A stretch of DNA of 64,000 bases. Source: a virus. The stretch is from positions 58,644 through 122,643 of the IMG/VR virus record IMGVR_UViG_3300034061_002572. One strand, given 5' to 3'. Positions 33,192 through 43,952 of the stretch are shown here, piece by piece. Within the stretch, counting starts at the first letter, position 1. Each line of letters begins with the position of its first letter. The position numbers and the translations under genes are program-made. Below the pieces are notes generated by a model. The model ran no database searches. It saw only the letters and a list, made by a program, of their open reading frames with translations, and had not been told where the DNA came from.

Positions 33192-34774
33192 ATTTGTCTA
33201 CCTAAAGTTGTTTGAAATGCTTGTACAGCTGTATAAAGATTACCGCTTTCAGTATTTGTCAATCCGTCTCCTATAAATGCAAAAGCTAATTGTTGTTTAC
33301 AATAAAATGCAGCAGTTAAATTATCTCCTTGATTCCTTGCTCCAAAGAAAAAATTCTTTCCACTTTCTATACCTCCAGCAGTTGTTCTTGTTCCTAAACT
33401 AACTCCAGCTCTATATGCTTGCCAATCTGAAGAACTTCTTCTTGTCAACATTAGTAATGATGTTGTAGGATTAGCCGTATAAGTTAAAGTGTTTCCAGCA
33501 TCACCTGAAATAAAATTACCACCTGATATAAAATTTTGAATAAGTGTACTAAATCCAGCCCCTGAAAAAACACCATAAGCCTGAGTTCCCGTTGTATCAT
33601 TTGTTCTTGAATAAATACCAAATGAATGTGAGTTGACACTAATGTCTGTAACGGTTTTACAAAAACTATCAGCCCAACAATCTAATCCATTAGGAGTTGC
33701 TCCATTACTTGTATGTAGCCATCCGCCACTAAAAAATAACCTGTATGCCACATCCAAGTCGCGTGGGTCTTTAAGATTGAATTTGTGAGTAGTAGCCGTA
33801 CCACCCACAAAAGGATATAAAGCTTTCATTTTTGACCAAATACCATAACCTTTCAAGTCAACTACCAATGTATTAATAGCCGCTTGTTGTGTTGGGTCTG
33901 TTATTGCAGCCGCTGTTATGAATGCTTGAGCATCTGGGTCAAAAACGTATATTGAATAAAATGTATTTATATTGCTTTCAATTCCTGTTCTATTTGTACT
34001 TTGATTGGAGTTATAGAATACAATTTCCTGTATGTGTCCATGGCAATAATCAGAAATGTAACGCCCAATTCTATTTATTTCAAGTCTTAAAACAAGAGAA
34101 GTAAACGATGAAGCTATTGTATTATTATTTTTAAACATTGACATTGTTCCTGAATTATTTAATCCAGTTAATAATAATTGTGCAGTTGTTGTATCTGTTG
34201 AAGAACTGGATTGAAATCCACTTGCATTTGCTTGTAAATAATAGATATTATTAAACCATAATGTAAAAACATAAGGACTTCCAGCAGGTGTATCTGATGA
34301 ACCTAAACTAATTAATCTTCTACTACTTGCATCACGTTTACCAACAAATGAATTATAATTAGAAGTATTATAATTAATAGTTGTGGTTAAATTAAACGAA
34401 TTTGTTGTACCGTTAAAAGATAAAGAGGGTTTAGAATTAATTTTATTAACTACTCCGCTTGTTACTATTTGAGGTTGAAAACCTGCTGTTGTTTGAACAC
34501 CATTATTTGCATTACCGCTTTGATCATACCATGTTGTTACAAATCCATTTCCAGAACCACAAAATGAAAGCAAAGCTGCTTCATCTAAAACATTATTTAC
34601 AAATCCTATATCTTGAGTTGTATTATCACTTGAACGTCTTACTTGAATTGCTGCTCCTGTATAAGCTGTTCTTAGTTTTCTAAGTGAATAAGCAACCGAT
34701 GCATTTGGGAATAAGTCCAAAAGTAAATTACCACTTATCTTTGGCATCATTGATATTAAACTATAGTAACTCAT
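33188..34774 (-). CDS. Tail fibre/adhesin with LamG or GH54-like N-terminal domain
   Basis: A protein of 528 residues. Residues about 25-130 (AYSLRKLRTAYTGAAIQVRR, then TQDIGF, then TTWYDQSGN, then QPQIV) match the pattern of alpha-L-arabinofuranosidase B-like / laminin G-like domains common in phage receptor-binding proteins. A second jelly-roll-like part follows around 300-528. Carbohydrate binding is likely; enzyme activity cannot be claimed from this. Confidence 0.7.
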   Translation of the reverse strand: MSYYSLISMMPKISGNLLLDLFPNASVAYSLRKLRTAYTGAAIQVRRSSDNTTQDIGFVNNVLDEAALLSFCGSGNGFVTTWYDQSGNANNGVQTTAGFQPQIVTSGVVNKINSKPSLSFNGTTNSFNLTTTINYNTSNYNSFVGKRDASSRRLISLGSSDTPAGSPYVFTLWFNNIYYLQANASGFQSSSSTDTTTAQLLLTGLNNSGTMSMFKNNNTIASSFTSLVLRLEINRIGRYISDYCHGHIQEIVFYNSNQSTNRTGIESNINTFYSIYVFDPDAQAFITAAAITDPTQQAAINTLVVDLKGYGIWSKMKALYPFVGGTATTHKFNLKDPRDLDVAYRLFFSGGWLHTSNGATPNGLDCWADSFCKTVTDISVNSHSFGIYSRTNDTTGTQAYGVFSGAGFSTLIQNFISGGNFISGDAGNTLTYTANPTTSLLMLTRRSSSDWQAYRAGVSLGTRTTAGGIESGKNFFFGARNQGDNLTAAFYCKQQLAFAFIGDGLTNTESGNLYTAVQAFQTTLGRQI

Positions 34775-34775
34775 A

Positions 34776-36275
34776 TTATGCTTCTGTTGTTACACCAATT
34801 GCATCCCATCTACTATCATCAGAATTGTAAATCAATCCAACATAAGTAGTTTTACCTGCTGTTGTAGTAGTAGGTAAAGTCACTCCTATTGCTCTATATC
34901 CACCAGTTCCTGATGTCCAAGTAATAGTTTGTGCTGAACCATTATCTTTAATTCTTATTACTAAGTCTTTTCCATCTATAGCTGTTCCTGTTGGAGCTGC
35001 TAATGTTAAAGCTGCTGCTTGAGCTGTAATTTTTACTAAATCATTAGCAAAAGTTGGAGTTACTGTTGCAGCAGAAGCAACTGATTGTACTGCTGGAGCT
35101 ATTGTTGATGTAGCTAAAACCCCTAAGTTGGTAAGAGCATCTGCAATACCTTGCGGAGTTGTAACAGCTGTATTTTGATACAACTTAATAATAGAACCAT
35201 TCTCTGTTCTAAAATGTGGTGCTGCATTATTAGTTGTTGCGTCTGCTGAATATTGTTGGAATGAATCCGTTATGTTTAAAGATGGAACATTAGGATGATT
35301 TCTAACAACAAGTGTATTTCCACCATTACCCATAAATGTATCAGTTCCATACGTTCCAGTTCCATTTGCAAATATATATGCTTGTTGCCCAAGTAAACCT
35401 AATGAACCATTAGCTCTGATAAGTGTTGAAGAATTATCACTATTAAAGTGAGTCATAAACACATCATCTGACCCAAAATTATTACCATTATTTCCTTTTT
35501 TACCTAAGTAAATTGAACGTGCCCCCGAATAAGTTGTGTTACCACCTGTATTTCCAATAACAATTGTATCAGTTCCTGATGTTCTTGCTCTGTCTCCAAT
35601 AGCAATCCCACCAACTGAATTTACTAGAGTACTAAAACCAATAGAAATACCAAATGATGCTGATGCTCCAGCTGTTGCAATATTTCCAATTGCTGTGTTA
35701 TAATAAGTTGCATTAGTAATTGAGGCTCCTTGGCCAAATGCAATAGAACCAATTGCAGTTGGTGAATATCTAATTATTGAATCAGTTGTTCCTGCAATAT
35801 ATATAATGTTTTGGTTGTTAGATTGAGCCTGTGGAATATACATTTCACCATTACCTCTAATACTAAATATATCAGCCGTATCAAGACTATTCTTAACTCT
35901 AAATGCTATGTCATTAGTTGTTCCACCTGGGGCTATTGTTCTAAGTGATACACCTGAATTAGCACCTGCGCCTAACTGTAAGATATTAGTAGCGTTGTCA
36001 AAAGTAAATCTATCTGATTGTTGAACAACTCCTCCAGCTTGAAAGAATACTCTACTATCTACTCCTGATGAAGTAGTAGAACCTACTGTTATTCCTCCTT
36101 CTGCACTAAATATTTCTTGGACAACTCCTGAACTATTTTTATAACGGATTAATCCATCTGTAAGATCTTTAAAATAAGTAGAGTTTGGTACACTGCTCCA
36201 ATCAGCTGATGAATCAGTTATATAAGTAAATGTTATACCATTACTATTTCTTACTGCACTTTGAGTTACTGCCAT
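34776..36275 (-). CDS. Tail fibre with YadA-like head repeats
   Basis: A protein of 499 residues, Gly/Ser/Thr/Asn-rich. The middle (about 170-250) contains repeats of the type SIAFGQGA, TAIGNIATAGASA, SIGFST and IAIGDRARTSG, like the left-handed beta-roll heads of trimeric autotransporter adhesins. The C-terminal 100 residues contain a beta region with TPTFANDLVKITAQAAALTLAAP. It is probably a trimeric receptor-binding fibre. Confidence 0.75.
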   Translation of the reverse strand: MAVTQSAVRNSNGITFTYITDSSADWSSVPNSTYFKDLTDGLIRYKNSSGVVQEIFSAEGGITVGSTTSSGVDSRVFFQAGGVVQQSDRFTFDNATNILQLGAGANSGVSLRTIAPGGTTNDIAFRVKNSLDTADIFSIRGNGEMYIPQAQSNNQNIIYIAGTTDSIIRYSPTAIGSIAFGQGASITNATYYNTAIGNIATAGASASFGISIGFSTLVNSVGGIAIGDRARTSGTDTIVIGNTGGNTTYSGARSIYLGKKGNNGNNFGSDDVFMTHFNSDNSSTLIRANGSLGLLGQQAYIFANGTGTYGTDTFMGNGGNTLVVRNHPNVPSLNITDSFQQYSADATTNNAAPHFRTENGSIIKLYQNTAVTTPQGIADALTNLGVLATSTIAPAVQSVASAATVTPTFANDLVKITAQAAALTLAAPTGTAIDGKDLVIRIKDNGSAQTITWTSGTGGYRAIGVTLPTTTTAGKTTYVGLIYNSDDSRWDAIGVTTEA

Positions 36276-36292
36276 TTTTTTTAATTTATAAA

Positions 36293-39169
36293 TTATTCAA
36301 TATCTACATCTTCTATAATTGTACCCAGTACAGATTGACTTAATGTATACATTGCAGGACAAAGCCCTGTTCCATTTAGATTTGTAGTGGCAGGAATAGT
36401 AAATACCAATCCAGCAGTGTCCATTTCTGTATAAAAATAAGTGTCTGTACCAGGAATATCTTGAGAAGCTGTTATATCTAATGTTGCTGAAGCATTTATT
36501 AATGTTACCATTCTTTGAGCTAATAAAGCAGTTGTATTATAAACGGCAGTATTAGACTCTGTAAATGTTTCATTTCCACCAGTTCCGTCATTAAGGGTTA
36601 TACTTGTAGAAGCAACTGCGGTTACATCCCATTTCATTTTTAGTTTTTTAGCAGCTAAAGTTCCTCCATTAGATATTAAATTGGTATTCATTCCTCCTGA
36701 ATAAACTTTAAGTGCTAATCCTGCAGCAGTTGTTCTAATCGGAGTTACATTACTAATATTAGATATTAAAGTACCTCCATTAATAATTACCTTGCCTGAA
36801 TTAAACTCAATTGGTGAAGCAAATAAAGATGTATAACTTGTTAAACCTAATGAAGCAGGAAAATTAACTCTGATTGTACCATTTAAAAATAAAGTACCTC
36901 CGTTAACTCTTATACCATAATATCTTGTTTGTGCATAACTAGCACCGCCATATTCATAATCACCATTTATGATAAGTGTACCTCCTGTTAAGTCTGACGC
37001 AGCAGACATATCATCATTTGTCCAATTTCCATTTAAAGTTACAATTCCACCTGAAATAGCAAAACCACTTGTCGGATCTTGGTTTTGCATTAATAAAGTT
37101 ACTTTACCTCCAGATACAGTTATTAATGCTGATGTAGAATTATCTTGTGTTCCTGCATAATTAGTATTTACTTCTCCATTTATAATATTTATTCTGCCAA
37201 CTTGACCGCCATCTAAAAACATTCTTCCAGCTAAACTATAACAGTACCCGTTTAAATTAATTTTGCCTGATGCTGCTACATAACTAGCATTTATGCCTGT
37301 AATATAAGAAGTTGTTAATGTTGCCATAGAATCTAAACCATTATAACTTAATCCGAATGTTAATGTTGCTGACTTTATGTAATTTACATTTATATTTATT
37401 ATATTGTTTGTTGACATTGCTATACAATGAGTATTTATAGCAGTCGTTTCAATTAAATATCCATTAACATTTAGATTACAATTTGAAAAATGACCTGCTG
37501 CACCTCCTGCCGAACCTGCAAATACTACACCAGCTGTTGAACTCATTGAGTGCATTTCAATTGATATACGAGAACTATCAATATTAATAACTGCCCCAGC
37601 AGTTGAAGATGCATTTTTAAAGTCAAGATAACATTTTGTAGCTGACCTAATATCAAAGATTACAGAACTTGTTGATGTTGTAAGTTCATTTGCTTGAAAA
37701 ACAATATTAAATGAAGAAGATGTTACATATAAAATACTTGCTGCATTTGTTGTTTTATTAAAATTACCATAACCATATACACTAAAACCTGTTGTAAAAG
37801 AGGATACTCTAAACATATCTCCTGCGGTTGATTTATTTATAGTACATCCAGGTGAGAAATAATATGAAACACCGTCCTTGGCTAAACCTTCTGTTGCAGT
37901 TGTTGTAACAGTGTAAGTACCTGGATAAACATAAATTAAATCTCCGTTAGTAGATGCAGCTTGTGCTGCTTCGAGAGTAAGATATGGATTAGAAATACTA
38001 CCAATAATTGCCGTTCCATCATTACCAGTTGTTGCAACAAATAAGATTTTTCCCAATGAAACTGATGGTATTATTGCCCACGTCCCGTCACCTCTTAAAT
38101 ATTTAGCTAAATCATTTGGAGCTTTAGGAACAAAACCATGTTTAGTGATACTTACATCATTAGTTGTAATATCACTTGTAGATAAATTAGCATCTGTTAC
38201 AGTATATGTTCTATCTGCTGATAAATCTTGTGTATTTCCATTTATTGTAATATTTCTTGATGTTGGAACACCACCTAAACCTGATAATGTATAGTTAGGG
38301 ATATTTAAGACATTAGCTATAAATGTTGCTGCTCCAGATGATGTAAGTGTAGTTAATGTTATTGGATCTTGTTTTCCGTTAAACAAAGCAAAATCTGCAG
38401 AATCTAAATAACCATCTACCAAAGCTGTAGCTTGAGATATACTAATAGCTGGTGCTGTACCTCCTGAAGAAGCTATGGGAGGTGTTCCTGTTACATTAGT
38501 TACTGCTCCGGTTGGTATTGTTTGATTAAGAGTTGTTAAACCTACTGAATAATTTGTAGAACCCTCTGTATAAAATGTAATTGAGTTAGTAGTAGAATCT
38601 GTATTAGTTACTTTAACTTTAACTACTATTCTATCTGTTGTTAATACAGTTGATGCAGGAAATACACCATCCGTAAGAATCATAGTTGGTGAACCTGTAA
38701 GTGATGATGTAGAAAGTTGATCTGTTGTTAATAACAATGTCTCTACTCCCGCCAAATTTCTTTTATATACTTCAGTAAATATATCCCATGTATCACTTAA
38801 TGTTCCTGAAAAATGTAAGTAAAAAGACCATAATCCTCCAGGAATGTTTGTAGTACCTGGAACACCAGTAGCTGTTTGAAAAGATTGAATTGTTGCTGTT
38901 GTACCTGATGCTACTGAAGTTACAATAGTTTGTTCAGCCGCACTTGTAGGTATAGAAGAAAACTCTTTATATGGTGTTTGATTTACGGTTTGATTTAAAT
39001 AATATGTAGTAGTACCAGATCCTCCTGTAATATTTACTGTAACATCATTATTTGTTGAACTAGCAATTACACCAGAACCCGTAAAATTTATACTATTTAC
39101 ATCAGAAGTGATTAATACATTTTCTTCTTTGATGCTAATCTTTTTCTTAATATTAATATCTGTACTCAT
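36293..39169 (-). CDS. Large tail fibre / parallel beta-helix protein
   Basis: A protein of 958 residues. The N-terminal third has fibre modules including ATALVDGYLDSADFALFNGKQ and KYLRGDGTW. From about residue 375 (GNDGTAIIGSISNPYLTLEAAQAAS, then DLIYVYPGTYTV) it has the entry signature of a right-handed parallel beta-helix, with repeated G-x-I/V-x-L/I-N-G units to about residue 840. Such beta-helices are common in phage tailspikes that bind or cut surface polysaccharides. It shares modules with the next gene at 39182. Confidence 0.75.
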   Translation of the reverse strand: MSTDINIKKKISIKEENVLITSDVNSINFTGSGVIASSTNNDVTVNITGGSGTTTYYLNQTVNQTPYKEFSSIPTSAAEQTIVTSVASGTTATIQSFQTATGVPGTTNIPGGLWSFYLHFSGTLSDTWDIFTEVYKRNLAGVETLLLTTDQLSTSSLTGSPTMILTDGVFPASTVLTTDRIVVKVKVTNTDSTTNSITFYTEGSTNYSVGLTTLNQTIPTGAVTNVTGTPPIASSGGTAPAISISQATALVDGYLDSADFALFNGKQDPITLTTLTSSGAATFIANVLNIPNYTLSGLGGVPTSRNITINGNTQDLSADRTYTVTDANLSTSDITTNDVSITKHGFVPKAPNDLAKYLRGDGTWAIIPSVSLGKILFVATTGNDGTAIIGSISNPYLTLEAAQAASTNGDLIYVYPGTYTVTTTATEGLAKDGVSYYFSPGCTINKSTAGDMFRVSSFTTGFSVYGYGNFNKTTNAASILYVTSSSFNIVFQANELTTSTSSVIFDIRSATKCYLDFKNASSTAGAVINIDSSRISIEMHSMSSTAGVVFAGSAGGAAGHFSNCNLNVNGYLIETTAINTHCIAMSTNNIININVNYIKSATLTFGLSYNGLDSMATLTTSYITGINASYVAASGKINLNGYCYSLAGRMFLDGGQVGRINIINGEVNTNYAGTQDNSTSALITVSGGKVTLLMQNQDPTSGFAISGGIVTLNGNWTNDDMSAASDLTGGTLIINGDYEYGGASYAQTRYYGIRVNGGTLFLNGTIRVNFPASLGLTSYTSLFASPIEFNSGKVIINGGTLISNISNVTPIRTTAAGLALKVYSGGMNTNLISNGGTLAAKKLKMKWDVTAVASTSITLNDGTGGNETFTESNTAVYNTTALLAQRMVTLINASATLDITASQDIPGTDTYFYTEMDTAGLVFTIPATTNLNGTGLCPAMYTLSQSVLGTIIEDVDIE

Positions 39170-39181
39170 CTTGTATTATTT

Positions 39182-41314
39182 TTAATAGAATGCATTCCAA
39201 GTAGTCCCATTATAACCATAATGTTTATTTAGTGTTACGTCATAAACAATTAAACCAGCTGCCGGAGTAGCTATTGCATTTCTTTGAACTGAAGTCATTC
39301 TTGGTGGAAGGAAACCTTGAGTAGTTGAATCAACTTGCAATCTTGCACTTGCGTTTGGAGTTGCAGTACCGACAGCAACACTCCCGCTGGTTGATCCAAA
39401 AACAACATCTCCAGTAGTTGTTTCTATTGCTCTATGAGTAACTCCAGTCGTTGAGGTTAATGTTGGATGGTAATATAAACCTCTTATTGTACTTGTTCCA
39501 CCAGTTACATTAATAGTTGGATTAATGGTTAACATTCTTGTGTCAGTTGTACTTCCAGTAGCGTGTGAAATACCGTTTGCAATTCTTACAAGATTACGAG
39601 TAGCATTTGCTGTATTATAAACATTTAAAGCAGATAAGGAAATTGCATTTGTTGCATCTCTACCACCAGCAATATTTAATTCACTAAGATTACTAAAAGC
39701 ATACCAAGTATTAAATAAAACACTACCATTTTCTTGAACTCTAAATCTTTCTGTTGTAGTATTCCAAACACTAAATGAAGTTCCGCTTCCACCTAAGTTA
39801 GAAACAATCCTTTCAGCACCTGCAACATCTAAAGCAACAGTTGGACTTGTTATACCAATACCAACCCTACCACTTGTTGATCCAAAAATAACATCACCTC
39901 TTACAGTTTCAATAGCTCTATGTGTACCAGTATATGTTACTGAAGATGGGTTATAATAAAAACCTCTTGCTACTCCTGCATAGGTACCGCTATGGTTAAC
40001 TGAATTAGTTATGACAATAGAAGAATAATCAGTTGCTCCAGAAGTAGCTGTTTGTAGTGATGTTACATTAAACCCGACTTGATCAACTGTAGAAGTTACT
40101 GAAATTCTTCTTGCTGCAATAATTGCTTGTTCAGTATTAATTACGTTAGTTGGACCAAATGTAAAAACATTTCCTATTCCACCTGGAGATGTTGTTCTTA
40201 TTCTCCAACTATTAGCAGCAAGAGTTTCAAAAACAAGCGCACTTATAGAAACAGGGTTAGACATTCTGATATTTCCATTAACATCTAATGTAGTTGTAGG
40301 AGTTGCATTATTAATACCTAACCGGTTATTAGTATTATCCCAAAATAAATTAGGGCTTTGACTTAATTGGTTTGCTGTGTTTTGAAAAAGTATTCTGCCT
40401 GATGTTCCACTAAATAGTGGTGTTGAGTTAATAGTTAAATTAGAAAGTTTATTATTAAAAGTAGTCCAATCAGCAGAACTTAAAGCTCCTCTGTTAGTAG
40501 CAGAAGCTGTTGGAAGATTGAGGGTATGTGTATTACCTACAGAACTAATACCAAAGTTAGTACCAGAGGTTCCTGTTCCTAAAAATTGTACTTGATCCGT
40601 AAGACCATTTAATGCTGTTAAACCTGTAGTGAATGTAGTTACTATTTGACAAAGAGTATTTCCTTGTGTATTTAAAGTAATAGTGTTACCACTAGTAATT
40701 ACATACACTCTAAATGCTAATCTATCCGTTAATGTTAGTACTGTTTGAGGAACAGCTAATGTAGTTGTATATAAATCAAGAGTTGTACCACCTGTGATTT
40801 CTTTAGAATTAGAAGATGAACTTGCAATTAATGTAAAGGCTGTTCCATCATATTTATAAAGCTCAACGTAAAATCTTGGATTACCTGTATTAGTTGAAGC
40901 TGCAAAATATAAACTACAATTCCAGTTACCAGATGGTATTAATAATTTATTAGGATCTCCAACATCTGTAATAAAAGATGCAATATATCCATCCGCAACT
41001 ATACTAAAAGTAGCTGGAGAACCAACTACTGCAGTTTTACTTGCTTGATAATATGTGTTACCTGCAAAGATTCCCTGGTTTGTTCCACCGTTAAGATAAT
41101 AATTTACAGAAGCTCCTCCTCCAGTTGTACTTGGAAAACTTGCTAGTGATCCATCACCTCTTACATATTCAGATACTGAACCTGCTCCTGTAACAGCTAA
41201 TGTTCCAGAAGATGTTACAGGATTACCTGAAACATTAAAAGCAGACGGCATTGTTAAATCTACACTTGTAACACTACCACTGCTTCCAGAACTAATATTT
41301 ATTTCTGTACTCAT
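39182..41314 (-). CDS. Tail fibre with repeated phage fibre modules
   Basis: A protein of 710 residues. It contains EYVRGDGSLASFP (about 49-61) and RGALSSADWTTFNNK (near 280), modules that recur in the 958-residue fibre, plus long Asn/Thr/Gly beta stretches in which RAIET..GDV.FGSTSG repeats twice (around 475 and 645). The C-terminus ends with GLIVYDVTLNKHYGYNGTTWNAF, typical of Bacteroidota adhesin-type fibres. Internal duplication is clear. Confidence 0.75.
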   Translation of the reverse strand: MSTEINISSGSSGSVTSVDLTMPSAFNVSGNPVTSSGTLAVTGAGSVSEYVRGDGSLASFPSTTGGGASVNYYLNGGTNQGIFAGNTYYQASKTAVVGSPATFSIVADGYIASFITDVGDPNKLLIPSGNWNCSLYFAASTNTGNPRFYVELYKYDGTAFTLIASSSSNSKEITGGTTLDLYTTTLAVPQTVLTLTDRLAFRVYVITSGNTITLNTQGNTLCQIVTTFTTGLTALNGLTDQVQFLGTGTSGTNFGISSVGNTHTLNLPTASATNRGALSSADWTTFNNKLSNLTINSTPLFSGTSGRILFQNTANQLSQSPNLFWDNTNNRLGINNATPTTTLDVNGNIRMSNPVSISALVFETLAANSWRIRTTSPGGIGNVFTFGPTNVINTEQAIIAARRISVTSTVDQVGFNVTSLQTATSGATDYSSIVITNSVNHSGTYAGVARGFYYNPSSVTYTGTHRAIETVRGDVIFGSTSGRVGIGITSPTVALDVAGAERIVSNLGGSGTSFSVWNTTTERFRVQENGSVLFNTWYAFSNLSELNIAGGRDATNAISLSALNVYNTANATRNLVRIANGISHATGSTTDTRMLTINPTINVTGGTSTIRGLYYHPTLTSTTGVTHRAIETTTGDVVFGSTSGSVAVGTATPNASARLQVDSTTQGFLPPRMTSVQRNAIATPAAGLIVYDVTLNKHYGYNGTTWNAFY

Positions 41315-41323
41315 TATTAAATT

Positions 41324-42574
41324 TTATCTGCTTACTTCTTCCCAGTCTACTGAAACATAAGAACCTAAAACTCCACCAATTGCATCAATTGCCATTTCAA
41401 CTACTAGTTCAAAAGCTGTTCCTGTAAAAGTGTTTCTTTCCAATTGAGTTGAGAATAAAGCTTCTTTTAATATATTAATACTTGGAGAACCTTGATTGGA
41501 GGAATTAACATATCCTTGCGCTAATACTCTACCACCTGTAACAGATGCTCCTGTAAGGTTATATTCTACAGATGAATCTGCACTTGCCGGATTCCAAGAT
41601 CCACCTGTTATAGTAGCTCCATTTACAACTCTCCATGCATAATTTTTACCGTTACCTAATCCTAATATAGATATTGCTGTAACTATAACTACAGCATCTA
41701 ATGTAGTAGCTTTAAGTCTAATTCCTACAGATGGATAATAAGTTCCTGCTACAGCAAATGTCATAGGAGCAGTAATAGAAGTTCCAACTGCTAGCTGTGC
41801 ACCTCTTAACTCATAACCTCCTTCTGATATAACAGTAGAACAAACTTGTTTTAATGTACTTGGATTAGCTGTCAATCCTGTATTAGAAATCTCATATCTT
41901 AAAGGTAATGAAGCTGTGGTAATATAAGTAGAAGCTATTAAGTTAGCATGATTAAATCTATGGCATACTATAAAAATACCATCAATAACAAATCCTAGTC
42001 TTACAGTTCCTTCTCCTAACCACTCAATATCCATAAAAAGAATCTGAGCTTTTGTTATATCAAGAGTTACTCCAGATGGACCATTACCATCTAATACATC
42101 TGCATTCCAAGCAGCTTGATTTACAATGCTTTCAGTTACTATTCCTGTTACTACACTTCTTTCTACAAAGCTTAATGTGGAATTATTTAGCTGAAGATAT
42201 AAACCATTTTCTGTTCCAAAATAACCTACTCTTTGTCTAAGATTATTTTGAGCAGGAGCCATTACAAATGTATTAAACACAAGTAATGACTTACCTGGTT
42301 GATAAGAAAATACTTTTGCTGTTTCTCTAAGGGCTTGAGACCCATTAGCAGTAGTTACATTTAAATTTACTAAACCTTCATTTGCACTAAAAATAGCAGT
42401 TCCTCCAATAGTTGTAGCTGTATTCCAAAGACCATTATCTTTATATCTATGAGAAGAATCAAATAATGTCAATGGAGAAGATACTCTTATTCTACCAAAT
42501 GCATCAGCCAACATTGGATCATTAACCAATATTGATTGATTAGAATTACTAGAAGTAGATACTATAGTACTCAT
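41324..42574 (-). CDS. Conserved phage virion protein (FGR.RVS.P.TLFDS family)
   Basis: A protein of 416 residues with DAFGRIRVSSPLTLFDS near the N-terminus, then FSYQPGKS, LDGNGPSG, DIEWLGEG.VRLGFVIDG and HRFNHAN. I recognise this as a widespread phage structural family of unknown exact role, often next to fibres. It shares one junction base with the upstream gene. Probably a beta-sandwich appendage protein. Confidence 0.75.
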   Translation of the reverse strand: MSTIVSTSSNSNQSILVNDPMLADAFGRIRVSSPLTLFDSSHRYKDNGLWNTATTIGGTAIFSANEGLVNLNVTTANGSQALRETAKVFSYQPGKSLLVFNTFVMAPAQNNLRQRVGYFGTENGLYLQLNNSTLSFVERSVVTGIVTESIVNQAAWNADVLDGNGPSGVTLDITKAQILFMDIEWLGEGTVRLGFVIDGIFIVCHRFNHANLIASTYITTASLPLRYEISNTGLTANPSTLKQVCSTVISEGGYELRGAQLAVGTSITAPMTFAVAGTYYPSVGIRLKATTLDAVVIVTAISILGLGNGKNYAWRVVNGATITGGSWNPASADSSVEYNLTGASVTGGRVLAQGYVNSSNQGSPSINILKEALFSTQLERNTFTGTAFELVVEMAIDAIGGVLGSYVSVDWEEVSR

Positions 42575-43059
42575 TATGTAAGAGTAATGATAATTAACTC
42601 AGCACCAGCTGTTGATGTACTATATGTTATTCCACTTAATGTATTATTGATAGCTCCAGCATCAAAGTTTAATGTTTCACCCGACTTCAATGTAATACCT
42701 CCAACAGTAGCATCTGCTGTTCCAACACTTGCAAAAGATACTGAATATGCTCCAGCAGCAATAATACCTGGTCCAGGGCTAGCTGAAGATGGTCTTAAAA
42801 ATGTAGGAGTTCTTTCTACTCCGGTGCCGCCTACAACAGTAACTTGACTATTTGTTAAATGTACATTTAGTGAATCTATACCATCATCATCAGTAGTACT
42901 TAATGCTGTACCATCTGCACAAATTGATACTGAATCTTCTACACAAGTTAATGGAGCTGAGGTAGCATCAGCTATTGCTTGCAATCCTTGAAGCATTTTC
43001 CATTGCCAAGGAAAGTTATTACCTTGGTTTCCTGTATCTTTTAAATTTCCTATTGACAT
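42574..43059 (-). CDS. Small virion protein (MSIGNLKD family)
   Basis: A protein of 161 residues. The N-terminus MSIGNLKDTGNQGNNFPWQ is a hallmark of a small family common in Bacteroidota phages. The C-terminal beta part has YSVSFASVGTADATVGGI.LK.GETLNFDAG, an Ig-like or head-fibre-like unit. It is likely a decoration or fibre-base protein. A candidate late promoter motif lies just upstream. Confidence 0.75.
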   Translation of the reverse strand: MSIGNLKDTGNQGNNFPWQWKMLQGLQAIADATSAPLTCVEDSVSICADGTALSTTDDDGIDSLNVHLTNSQVTVVGGTGVERTPTFLRPSSASPGPGIIAAGAYSVSFASVGTADATVGGITLKSGETLNFDAGAINNTLSGITYSTSTAGAELIIITLT

Positions 43060-43081
43060 AATAATGAGATTATAGTATATC

Positions 43082-43103
43082 TTTAATATACAAAAAAATA
43101 TTC
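43082..43103 (-). promoter_or_regulatory. Candidate late promoter motif copy
   Basis: On the minus strand the sequence reads ATATTTTTTTGTATATTAAA. It lies in the 59-base gap between the glycosyltransferase-like gene and the gene starting at 43059, and matches the other four copies in the T-tract and the GTATATTA core. Confidence 0.5.
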
Positions 43104-43118
43104 AGATAAACAAATTAA

Positions 43119-43952
43119 TTATGCAGACAGAGTGAGTTGTATGTTTTCTTTTGCTAGCCTTAATGTTACTTTATCTTCAGTAAGTTTTTCTCTTTTGCAT
43201 TGCGCTAATAAATGTGTATAACCTAATTTTTCTGCTAGCTTATCATCTATAGTTTCTGTATGAGGATCAGTATCATCATAATGTGTTAGTAATCCAACAC
43301 TGTAATTATAGTAATCACATAGACATCCTACATATTGTTGTTCATATGTTAAACAAGATAGTAAACCTGTATCAGGATAACCATTGTATTGCTTTAAATA
43401 TTCAACATGCTTTACTGAAGCTTCCCACCATTCATCTAAAAAATTCAGTTTATTAAAACCTAATAACCCACAGTTATAAGCCCGTAAGACTTCAGTATCA
43501 TACCACTCTGGTTTCTGTTTATAATTAGCAGCATCAAAATGCATCATATCATGATAAAAAGGCCAATTCTTTCTTTCAGAAGATTGGAATACAGCATCTT
43601 TACTTAAAAAAGAATCAGGTAGTTTTTTAAATAAAATGACATCATTATCAATATGAATAAAAGGTTTATCTTGGATTTTACATGCATAGATTTTACCTAA
43701 AGACCAGTCCCGTACTGAAGTATCTTTTAATGCTTCTTCAAGTTCTGTACTAATAGAGTCAAAGGTTAAACCATATTTTTCTATAAGTTTTTTTCCTTTG
43801 ATGTCAGTTATAAAATGTATTTCTTTAAACCACTTTTTAGAATAATGTAAAGACAATGCAAAACATTCCATTAAAGCTTTTTCAGAATTAAAACCAACAT
43901 ATCCTTGTGTCATTGGTTTTGTCCACAAAGAATATATAGCTCTTTCTATCAT
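43119..43952 (-). CDS. Glycosyltransferase-like protein (DUF6734-like)
   Basis: A protein of 277 residues. HFITDIKG at about 46-53 and FIHIDNDVILFKKLP at 98-112 (DND at 102-104) give a GT-A-type strand and DxD metal/nucleotide-sugar site; YNCGLLGFNKLNFLDEWW follows in the acceptor half. It recalls DUF6734, found in Bacteroidota. It is the only enzyme within the fibre block, so it may glycosylate a fibre or modify the host surface. Target and sugar are unknown. Confidence 0.7.
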   Translation of the reverse strand: MIERAIYSLWTKPMTQGYVGFNSEKALMECFALSLHYSKKWFKEIHFITDIKGKKLIEKYGLTFDSISTELEEALKDTSVRDWSLGKIYACKIQDKPFIHIDNDVILFKKLPDSFLSKDAVFQSSERKNWPFYHDMMHFDAANYKQKPEWYDTEVLRAYNCGLLGFNKLNFLDEWWEASVKHVEYLKQYNGYPDTGLLSCLTYEQQYVGCLCDYYNYSVGLLTHYDDTDPHTETIDDKLAEKLGYTHLLAQCKREKLTEDKVTLRLAKENIQLTLSA

